From positions 1-6,136 of the forward strand of contig JBBRHH010000392.1 in assembly GCA_038222915.1 (NCBI GenBank): DNA of 6,136 bases, written 5' to 3'. The stretch is from JBBRHH01 sp038222915. GTDB taxonomy: Bacteria; Planctomycetota; Phycisphaerae; Tepidisphaerales; Tepidisphaeraceae. Made by a program: the position numbers and the translations under genes. Positions 1 through 5,191 of this stretch are shown here, piece after piece. Under the pieces are notes generated by a model, which was not told the origin of the DNA, searched no databases, and was given only the letters and a program-made list of their open reading frames with translations. Each line of letters begins with the position of its first letter. The first letter of the stretch is position 1.

Positions 1-1020
1 GAACGCTCCGACGTTGTTTTTCACGACGCCGACGCGCAGGCCGCCGGTGCCGACACCCTGCGTAAATCCGGTGGATGCTCCGCCGAAGCCTTTGTCGTTG
101 ATCTTGCCGGCCTTGTCGTTGTCGAGGATTGCGCCGCTCAAGGCCTGCCCGGCCGTCGCGCCGGCGCTGGTGATGGTGGAAAAGTCCACGCCGCCCAGCA
201 CAGTGAAATCGATGCCCAGCGCGTTGTCTTCGGAAAGTGACGCGCGGACGATTGTCGCCTCGACCAGGATCTGTTGCGGGCGACGGTCGATCTCCTTGAG
301 GAGTTTGCGGGCCTTGTCCAGATTGTCTGTGTAATCCTTGATGACGATCAGGTCTTCAGCCGAGTGCGTGTTGCCGCCGGTGCTCTTAGCGCCACTGGAG
401 TCGATGCCGACTTCAGAGCCCTTGGTCACCGCGACGACTGCCTCCAGGGACAACACCGGCTTGATCATGTTGACCGCGTTGTCGGCCGGGGTGTAATAGA
501 CATGGAACACTTCCGTCGCCATCACGCGCTCGTTGCGCTCGACTTCGGTTAGTTCCCGCGCGGTATAGACGTAGATGAAATTGCCCTTCTCGCGATAGAC
601 AAAACCGTTGGCACGGAGAATCGCGTCGAGGGCTTCCTTGATGGTTACGTTGTGCAGGTTGGCCGAGATGTTCCCCTTGACGTCCTTGCTGGCGATGATG
701 TTCTTCTGCGATTGAGAAGAGAGCATCCGCAGCACTTTGACGATGTCCGCATCAGCAATATCGATGGTGAGGGTCCCGGATTCGGTCCGGGTGACTTGTG
801 AACTGAGATCGCCATCGGTGGCGGCGGATACTGGAATGGGATCCCCAACACTGACCGGCGCCAATTGGGCGGGTACGACGCCACCCACGGGGCTTACGGG
901 AGTGACCTTACTACCGGCAGCAGATTCCCCTTTACCCGGTGCACCCTGAATCGCCTGACTCGGATAAACGGCCGCGATAGCCAAAAAAAAGAGTCCGGAA
1001 GCTTTGTGCCATTTGCGCAT
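1..1020 (-). CDS. pilQ: PilQ/GspD-type outer-membrane secretin, 3' end outside window (first 340 aa)
   Basis: The frame is open from the ATG at 1020 to the left edge. MRKWHKASGLFFLAIAAVYPSQA gives a signal peptide with likely cleavage near residue 23. Residues 24-80 are a Pro/Gly/Ser/Val-rich linker. Residues 81-155 form an N0/STN domain (LTIDIADADIVKVLRMLSS, then NISANLHNVTIKEALDAILR, then FIYVYT). Residues 167-250 form a secretin_N repeat (VFHVYYTPADNAVNMIKPVL to DLIVIKDYTDNLDKARKLL) with a Gly/Ser insert at 200-219. The C-domain opens with RRPQQILVEATIVRASLSED, then ALGIDF, a hallmark of secretins. A Gly/Ser/Thr-rich stretch follows (about 279-330), as usual before the gate strands. Secretins form the outer-membrane pore for pilus or substrate exit. 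The symbol rests on the pilMNO context; the family itself is clear. The gene starts 141 nt after the PilP-slot gene. Confidence 0.93.
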   Translation of the reverse strand, partial: MRKWHKASGLFFLAIAAVYPSQAIQGAPGKGESAAGSKVTPVSPVGGVVPAQLAPVSVGDPIPVSAATDGDLSSQVTRTESGTLTIDIADADIVKVLRMLSSQSQKNIIASKDVKGNISANLHNVTIKEALDAILRANGFVYREKGNFIYVYTARELTEVERNERVMATEVFHVYYTPADNAVNMIKPVLSLEAVVAVTKGSEVGIDSSGAKSTGGNTHSAEDLIVIKDYTDNLDKARKLLKEIDRRPQQILVEATIVRASLSEDNALGIDFTVLGGVDFSTITSAGATAGQALSGAILDNDKAGKINDKGFGGASTGFTQGVGTGGLRVGVVKNNVGAF

Positions 1021-1028
1021 AACGTCGT

Positions 1029-1033
1029 CTCCT
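1029..1033 (-). promoter_or_regulatory. Shine-Dalgarno AGGAG for the secretin
   Basis: AGGAG lies 8 nt before the ATG at 1020, which supports that start. A signal peptide begins directly after it. Confidence 0.65.
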
Positions 1034-1038
1034 GCTCG

Positions 1039-1101
1039 CTACGGACCTTGTAGGGTCGCGTTAGCCCGGAACTGAATTGCCCCGGGAATTACATCGGGCA
1101 T
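1039..1101 (-). other. Possible 20-codon leader ORF before the secretin
   Basis: An ATG at 1101 opens 20 codons (MPDVIPGAIQFRANATLQGP) and stops at TAG 1039-1041, 18 nt before the secretin ATG and in the same frame. GGGAGG lies 7 nt before its ATG, a good site and spacing. The peptide has no recognisable domain. A chance ORF of this length is quite possible, and only the combination of site, hairpin and position makes it worth listing. Confidence 0.25.
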
Positions 1102-1106
1102 CGACG

Positions 1107-1127
1107 CGCCTCCCTTTCGAAGAGGCG
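1107..1127 (-). promoter_or_regulatory. GC-rich hairpin in the secretin leader
   Basis: The minus-strand RNA reads CGCCUC, a 9-nt loop UUCGAAAGG, then GAGGCG: a perfect 6-bp stem. No U-tract follows, so it is not a classical intrinsic terminator. Its 3' arm overlaps the GGGAGG at 1109-1114. It could be an attenuator, an RNA-processing or stability element, or chance. Confidence 0.4.
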
Positions 1128-1161
1128 TGACAAAGCGAGCTCCGTAACGCGCACGTGCCGC

Positions 1162-1788
1162 TTACTGCAGGGGGACAGAGAGCGTGATGCCCTCGCGCTC
1201 CACGAAAATCCGCCTGGCCTCGATACGAACGAGGCGGAAACCCTCGACGACGTCTCCAACTTTCACCAACTTGCCGTTGATCATGGCCTTCGGATTTTCC
1301 GGGCTGACCATGGTCGACTCAAGGCGTACATGCTGGGTGGCCTCCTGGCAGAGGTTCCCAACCATAATTGCTTTACGCCTTGTCTCCTCATCGGCTCTTG
1401 AGTTGATCGACTTTGCGAGTTGATCCCAAAAATTTTCTGACGCCGCGCCTTTGGTCCGAGAAGCGATCTGGGGAAAATAATCCCACTGAATGGCGAAGAG
1501 ATTTCGCGACACGGTTGGCAGCCGCCCCGACAACCATTCGCGGAAGCTGTCGCTGCCGTTCCTGGCTGTCTGAATCTGCGCGGCGGTCTGCGGAATCGCG
1601 ACGGGCGGCGGCGCGTCGACCGACGCCGAGGCCGATGCCGGAACAGCCCCCTCCCCGTCCTTGGACATCATCCGCCCCCAGAGGGCGACCATGACGATGA
1701 TCAACACGCCCAGCACGACCGCCTTCATCGGCTCGGCCTTAACGCGGCGAGCGAGTTTCGTGTGCCAGGATGGTTCAATGCGTGTCAT
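1162..1788 (-). CDS. PilP-position linker protein with GspB/GspC-like C-terminal domain (208 aa)
   Basis: The position between pilO and the secretin is that of PilP, which joins the PilN/PilO platform to secretin N-domains. Residues 22-40 (KAVVLGVLIIVMVALWGRM) form a single membrane anchor. An Ala/Ser/Pro linker (48-71) follows, then SRNLFAIQWDYFPQ (94-107), a helical region (113-150), and a small beta domain with ENPKAMINGKLVKVGDVVEG (164-183), then RLVRIEARRIFVEREGITL. That pattern (INGxxVxxGDxVxGxxLxxIxxxxVxxxxxGxxxxL) is shared by GspB/T2SSB, GspC HR and PilP-type domains, so I cannot assign one family. Unlike typical PilP it has no lipobox cysteine. I chose the ATG at 1788 over the in-frame TTG at 1794 because the ATG is 2 nt after the pilO stop and has GGGGA 6 nt upstream. 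Confidence 0.8.
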   Translation of the reverse strand: MTRIEPSWHTKLARRVKAEPMKAVVLGVLIIVMVALWGRMMSKDGEGAVPASASASVDAPPPVAIPQTAAQIQTARNGSDSFREWLSGRLPTVSRNLFAIQWDYFPQIASRTKGAASENFWDQLAKSINSRADEETRRKAIMVGNLCQEATQHVRLESTMVSPENPKAMINGKLVKVGDVVEGFRLVRIEARRIFVEREGITLSVPLQ

Positions 1789-1790
1789 GG

Positions 1791-2351
1791 TCAATCCCCG
1801 AAGTAAATGTTCATGACCACCTCGACATCGACGCGGCCTTCTTTGCCATCCTTGTCGGGCCTACTCTTGACGTTCAGATGATTCACGCGGGTCAATCGCT
1901 GCAAGTCTTCCACCTGCCGCAAGAATCGCGCGGCGTTGCTGAAGTCTCCCTCAAATTTCATCTTGATCGGCAATTCGTAAAAGAGATCAAATCGCCGCGA
2001 GGCGTTGGGCTCGACGGTAAAGTTCAGAAGCGCCGACTGCTGGCCGACCTGATAGAGATCCGCGATGAACTGTCCGAGCTCCGGCTCCTTGGGAAGGCGC
2101 TTGCCATTTCGCTCGACGTCGGCCTGGAGATGCTCGACATCGCGGGTGAGACGATCCAGGTCAAAGCCCTTGATCTGGCTGAAGGCGAGCTCCTGTCGCT
2201 TGATCTCGATCTGCTCGCGGAGGCCGCGGAGTTTCTTGTCCATCGGGCGATAGCCGACGAAGTAAAACGCCGCAAACCCGACCAACATACAGAACGCCAT
2301 GACCCATTGCATGCGGGCGTAACGCGCGGTTTTGCTCTGGAGTGGCCTCAT
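1791..2351 (-). CDS. pilO: Type IV pilus inner-membrane protein PilO (186 aa)
   Basis: PilO forms the inner-membrane heterodimer with PilN and helps hold the secretin-linking protein. The short basic N-terminus MRPLQSKTARYAR is followed by one transmembrane helix (about 15-34). A coiled coil of charged residues comes next (36-84), then the characteristic PilO segment from LPKEPELGQFIADLYQVGQQ (86-105) through LPIKMKFEGDFSNAARFLRQ (127-146), where the GDF..AARFL pattern is typical of PilO/GspM-like ferredoxin folds. The protein ends in the beta strand VDVEVVMNIYF. Length is close to the family's usual ~200 aa. The gene sits 2 nt after pilN and 2 nt before the next gene. Confidence 0.93.
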   Translation of the reverse strand: MRPLQSKTARYARMQWVMAFCMLVGFAAFYFVGYRPMDKKLRGLREQIEIKRQELAFSQIKGFDLDRLTRDVEHLQADVERNGKRLPKEPELGQFIADLYQVGQQSALLNFTVEPNASRRFDLFYELPIKMKFEGDFSNAARFLRQVEDLQRLTRVNHLNVKSRPDKDGKEGRVDVEVVMNIYFGD

Positions 2352-2353
2352 GA

Positions 2354-2983
2354 TCAGGTCCCTCCCGAGAGACTAAGGCCAACCGAGAACGTCAACTGAA
2401 ACTCACGCATCACGTATTTTCCGTCATGGCGGTCGCGGATGTAGTCCATCGAAACGTGGTCGAAGAAGGGCACCTTGGTCAGCTCAGTGATGAAGTTCGC
2501 GACATCCACGTCCGTCGGGGCGACACCGATCAATCGTGTCTTTAACCGGCGCTCCAGCGGCGGGTTTTTCGGATCTTTCAATGCCGCCTGCGCCAACGGT
2601 GACAATGTCGTCGCGATTTCTTCCGTTTCCAGGCCGATATCCAGCAGCGACATGCTCGGCGGCATCAGGGCCGCCACTTTTGAGAGCAGCCGGGCTGATT
2701 CGACATGCACTCCCAGCTTGGCCTGAATCTGCGCCTGCTGTTGAAGCTGATCCTTGAGTTGCCGAAGCTTCTCCATCTTTTCCAGGCGCTCGTCACTACG
2801 GACAATTTTCACCTGCAGTTCCGTCAAATTGCGCTCGGCCGATGCGCCATTGCGATTCACCAGGAACAGCCAGAACGCCAACCCCCCTGCCAGGACCAGC
2901 GTCGCCCAGATCTGCAGAAACAGCAGGCGGCGGCGACGATGCAGTTCGGGATACCATTCCGGCAGGAATTCCAGTTCACGCAT
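2354..2983 (-). CDS. pilN: Type IV pilus inner-membrane protein PilN (209 aa)
   Basis: PilN is a bitopic inner-membrane protein that binds PilM through a short cytoplasmic N-terminus and pairs with PilO in the periplasm. The start MRELEFLPEWYPELHRRRR has the position and shape of the INLLPWR PilM-binding motif of proteobacterial PilN, in a divergent FLPEWY form. Next come one transmembrane helix (20-42), a coiled coil rich in Glu, Lys, Gln and Leu (about 47-92), and an alpha/beta periplasmic domain. The latter contains LIGVAPTDVDVANFITELTK (151-170) and PFFDHVSMDYI, the typical PilN/GspL-C pattern. The open frame extends upstream to 3190 (278 aa). That extension is an Arg/Pro-rich shadow of pilM, so I start at 2983, where the AGGAGGT site lies. 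The stop is 2 nt before pilO. Confidence 0.93.
   Translation of the reverse strand: MRELEFLPEWYPELHRRRRLLFLQIWATLVLAGGLAFWLFLVNRNGASAERNLTELQVKIVRSDERLEKMEKLRQLKDQLQQQAQIQAKLGVHVESARLLSKVAALMPPSMSLLDIGLETEEIATTLSPLAQAALKDPKNPPLERRLKTRLIGVAPTDVDVANFITELTKVPFFDHVSMDYIRDRHDGKYVMREFQLTFSVGLSLSGGT
2361..2366 (-). promoter_or_regulatory. pilO: Shine-Dalgarno GGGAGG for pilO
   Basis: GGGAGG is 9 nt before the pilO ATG at 2351 and inside the final Gly-Gly-Thr codons of pilN, which fits coupled translation of the two partner proteins. Confidence 0.6.
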
Positions 2984-4274
2984 GGCCCACCTCCTGCGCC
3001 TGGCGGACCGGCTCATGGCGGGGACGGAGCGCTTCAGGCGGAACGTAGCCGGCGCGTTTGGATCCGGAGTTGTCGGTGGTCGTGTTATCGTCGACGGCGA
3101 GCGTCTGAATCGCCTTGCCCAGGTCGACGGTCTGCGCGATCGAAGCGATCGGCGCCGGCCCTTCACGCGGCTTGCCGTCGCGAATGCCAAAGCGACCCTC
3201 GGTGCGTTTGAGGCCCAATGCGAGCGCGAGTGCCCACTCCGACATCGCTCCGCGGCGGTCGCTGGGCTTCATTCGGCTGCTGTTGACGTTGAGCATCGGC
3301 CGGCCCGGTTCGGCGGTCACTGGCAGGATTGAGTTGAGCGTGGTCAGAAGCTGAGCGTCGCCCGCCTCGCCACCGACCAGGCGGACGCGCGACGGACGAT
3401 GGCCTCGAAATGTAACTGAGTGATATCGAAGGCAAAGGGAAATTTCGCGGGCCAAGCCTTCGATCACGCTTCGCGTCGCGTCAAAGACGGCCTGACGGAC
3501 CGAATCGCGCGCCTCGTCGGGCTCCGACGCTTCGGTCAACCGGCGGCGCAACTCCTTTGCCTCCTCGACGCTGATGCTGAGTTTTTGTGCGATCGCCTCG
3601 TGAAGATGCAGGCCGCCGATATCGATTGGTTTGAAGAAGCTGATCTCACGCCCCTTGCCAATGACAACCTGGCTGCGGCGCATGCCGACGTCGACCACCA
3701 CATGCACTTCCTGTTCGTCTTCCCGCCGGCGAATGAAGCGATCCACGCCGCGGTAGAGGGCACAGGGTTCGGCATCGAGCGAGTCGACGATGACGCCGCA
3801 TCGATGCAATTGCTCGACGTAATTGCTTAGATCCTCGTTGCGCGCCGCCAGGACGATGACTTCCTGGAGGACGTCACCCCCCTGCCGCACTTCGCCGGCC
3901 GGGATGATGTGGAGGCGTGCTTCGTCGGTATCGAATGCGAAGATATTGCGGGCCTCGAAGCGAACGGCGGCATCCAGGTCGGCCGTAGGCATCATGGGCA
4001 GCCGCAGATTTTTCACGTGCAGGATGTCGCGCGGGATGGCGGTGATCACCCGCCGTCCCGAGAATCCGCCTTCGCGCAGCATCCGCTTCACCATTCCGGC
4101 GGCTGTGGGAAGGCGCAGTGCCGCATCCGCGCGGGCTTCGATCGGAAACTGCAGACAACTTGCCGCGACCACAGCAAGAGTGTCCGCGACGACTTCCAGC
4201 TGCAGCATCTTGATGCTGTCATGCCCGATGTCGAGGCCGATCGGCTGAACTTTGGAACGTGTAAAGCGAATCAT
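2976..4274 (-). CDS. pilM: Type IV pilus assembly protein PilM, actin-like ATPase fold (432 aa)
   Basis: PilM is a cytoplasmic actin/FtsA-like protein that binds nucleotide and the cytoplasmic N-terminus of PilN, linking the pilus platform to the cytoplasm. Visible motifs are phosphate-1 GLDIGHDSIKMLQL (13-26), the PilM signature around ITAIPRDILHVKNLRLPMMP (78-97) followed by AAVRFEARNIFAFD (102-115), phosphate-2 VVVDVGMRRSQVVI (192-205) and the adenosine loop RLVGGEAGDAQLL (298-310). The core seems to end near LALGLKR (351-357). A tail of about 75 residues follows, rich in Pro, Asp, Thr, Arg and Lys, which makes the protein longer than the usual ~350 aa. There is no clear Shine-Dalgarno: the ATG is 4 nt after the pseudopilin stop, so coupled translation is likely. 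The 3' end overlaps pilN by 8 nt. Confidence 0.95.
   Translation of the reverse strand: MIRFTRSKVQPIGLDIGHDSIKMLQLEVVADTLAVVAASCLQFPIEARADAALRLPTAAGMVKRMLREGGFSGRRVITAIPRDILHVKNLRLPMMPTADLDAAVRFEARNIFAFDTDEARLHIIPAGEVRQGGDVLQEVIVLAARNEDLSNYVEQLHRCGVIVDSLDAEPCALYRGVDRFIRRREDEQEVHVVVDVGMRRSQVVIGKGREISFFKPIDIGGLHLHEAIAQKLSISVEEAKELRRRLTEASEPDEARDSVRQAVFDATRSVIEGLAREISLCLRYHSVTFRGHRPSRVRLVGGEAGDAQLLTTLNSILPVTAEPGRPMLNVNSSRMKPSDRRGAMSEWALALALGLKRTEGRFGIRDGKPREGPAPIASIAQTVDLGKAIQTLAVDDNTTTDNSGSKRAGYVPPEALRPRHEPVRQAQEVGHA
2989..2995 (-). promoter_or_regulatory. pilN: Strong Shine-Dalgarno AGGAGGT that sets the pilN start
   Basis: AGGAGGT lies 5 nt before the ATG at 2983 and inside the last codons of pilM. 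It is the strongest ribosome-binding site in the window and argues against a PilN start further upstream in the same open frame. Confidence 0.85.
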
Positions 4275-4278
4275 GCTG

Positions 4279-4833
4279 CTAGGGAATGTTGGTCACACTC
4301 AACTGGCCCGTGTAGGGGGCGATGGTAATTTGTAGTTTGTAGCTATTGCTCTTCACCACCACTGTCCCGGTGGTCAAAGTCTCAATCGTGCCATCGGTGT
4401 GATAAACCAGGGGCGTTCCCAGGTCGTCAAAGCCCAGCGTGGTCTGCTGGGTGTTGCTGACGCCGACCAGGTTGATCGAATCGATCGACAAAGATGTATC
4501 GGTCAGCCCGTACGAGCCGCCCGCTCCATACGTCATCGTGTAGGACGTCTGGTTCACCGGGTGCGTCAATACGTTCTGCCCGCTGTCGGTGAGTGAATAT
4601 TTCTTGTGGGTCAGATCGAATTTCACGTAGTGGTTGGCCTGATACGTGATGGCGCGGTTCTGTGCGTAGACAAGATCAGCCATCATCATCCTGGCCGCGG
4701 CCGACGCCTTGAGGTCATCGCGGGTGCCCATCTGGGGCAGGACGACCGCCGCCGTAAGACCCAGAATGAACACCACGGCGAGAATCTCGATCAACGTAAA
4801 TGCACGGCATTGATGTTTGAGCGTTTTTAACAT
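4279..4833 (-). CDS. GspH/FimT-type pseudopilin (184 aa)
   Basis: The leader MLKTLKHQCRA is followed by FTLIEILAVVFILGLTAAVV, a class III prepilin signal with Phe at +1 and Glu at +5. Cleavage by prepilin peptidase would fall after Ala11. The residue at -1 is Ala, not the usual Gly. Residues 12-33 form the N-terminal helix. DLVYAQNRAITYQANHYVKF (53-72) matches the GspH/FimT segment after the helix, and the C-terminal APYTGQLSV matches the family's usual last beta strand with a TG turn. Length is typical. I chose the ATG at 4833 over the in-frame GTG at 4851 because it gives a normal short leader and has a weak purine-rich AGAAAG 5 nt upstream, while the GTG has none. In T2SS/T4P this subunit is a minor pseudopilin at the fibre tip. 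Its TAG stop is 4 nt before pilM. Confidence 0.88.
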   Translation of the reverse strand: MLKTLKHQCRAFTLIEILAVVFILGLTAAVVLPQMGTRDDLKASAAARMMMADLVYAQNRAITYQANHYVKFDLTHKKYSLTDSGQNVLTHPVNQTSYTMTYGAGGSYGLTDTSLSIDSINLVGVSNTQQTTLGFDDLGTPLVYHTDGTIETLTTGTVVVKSNSYKLQITIAPYTGQLSVTNIP

Positions 4834-4913
4834 GGCATCTTTCTGTTGCACCGATTCATTTGCACGGCGCGAACGCTCCCAAACATCCCGGTCGCTGGCG
4901 CAAATGCGGTCGT
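4834..4913 (-). other. 80-nt gap between the 88-aa gene and the pseudopilin gene
   Basis: The gap holds a 7-bp inverted repeat, CATTTGC at 4857-4863 and GCAAATG at 4900-4906, separated by 36 nt. There is no U-tract and I see no clear promoter boxes. A weak AGAAAG (4839-4844) precedes the pseudopilin ATG. It looks like an ordinary intra-operon spacer. Confidence 0.4.
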
Positions 4914-5180
4914 TTATCGGCCGCTCTTGCGCGCAGGCTCCTTAGTATTCTCATCGGGCGATGCGACCTGCACCTGAAGGTTGCCGCTGCTCAAAATGTC
5001 CAGCAGCTTGTCCATTTTCCGGTTCAACTCCTTGAGCTCGTCCACGGCCTGGCCGCGCGTGTTGAGGGCATCGGTCACGTCCGCATATGCGCGTTGCTGG
5101 GGCGCATTTCCTGTCCACTGGCTCAATAGAGTCAGGCTCTGTAACACGAGCACGATGGTGAGAAGCTTTGTTGCTTTCAT
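4914..5180 (-). CDS. Small exported or membrane-anchored coiled-coil protein, unknown function (88 aa)
   Basis: I do not recognise a named family. The protein starts with MKATK, followed by a hydrophobic segment at residues 6-19. An AYA motif at 31-33 then offers a plausible signal peptidase I site, although the 14 residues between helix and site are long, so an uncleaved N-terminal anchor is also possible. Residues 39-63 form an amphipathic helix with Leu/Met at 49, 52, 56, 59 and 63 (3-4 spacing), which indicates a short coiled coil. The last ~15 residues are charged and probably disordered (DENTKEPARKSGR). The ATG is supported by AGGAG 6 nt upstream. It sits between the PilX-like gene and the pseudopilin gene, so a role as a periplasmic or membrane accessory of the pilus system is a reasonable inference from context only. 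Confidence 0.75.
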   Translation of the reverse strand: MKATKLLTIVLVLQSLTLLSQWTGNAPQQRAYADVTDALNTRGQAVDELKELNRKMDKLLDILSSGNLQVQVASPDENTKEPARKSGR

Positions 5181-5186
5181 TGGAAT

Positions 5187-5191
5187 CTCCT
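5187..5191 (-). promoter_or_regulatory. Shine-Dalgarno AGGAG for the 88-aa gene, overlapping the upstream stop
   Basis: The minus strand reads TAGGAGATTCCAATG. AGGAG lies 6 nt before the ATG at 5180, and its first two bases belong to the TAG stop of the PilX-like gene. This fixes the ATG as the start and suggests the two genes are translated in a coupled way. Confidence 0.7.

Noticed and set aside
645..884. Minus-strand 79-aa open frame within the secretin N-terminal region
   Set aside because: It is out of frame with the secretin, whose STN and secretin_N domains read continuously through the same bases.
1065..1086. CCCGG / CCGGG inverted repeat in the secretin leader
   Set aside because: It is a 5-bp stem with a 12-nt loop in GC-rich DNA, too weak to call as a functional element.
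1770..2399. Plus-strand 209-aa open frame opposite pilO
   Set aside because: It is antisense to pilO, whose family match is clear. The peptide shows no domain and no Shine-Dalgarno is evident.
2984..3190. Upstream extension of PilN to a 278-residue protein
   Set aside because: The extra 69 residues are Arg/Pro/Ser-rich and lie wholly over pilM in another frame. The AGGAGGT at 2989-2995 and the family's usual length favour the ATG at 2983.
4827..4886. 19-codon ORF (minus) overlapping the pseudopilin start as ATGTTAA
   Set aside because: There is no Shine-Dalgarno before its ATG at 4886, and the peptide is unremarkable. The overlap is probably chance.
4857..4906. 7-bp inverted repeat as a terminator between the 88-aa gene and the pseudopilin gene
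   Set aside because: The 36-nt loop and the lack of a U-tract make a terminator unlikely, and the genes on both sides belong to the same pathway.
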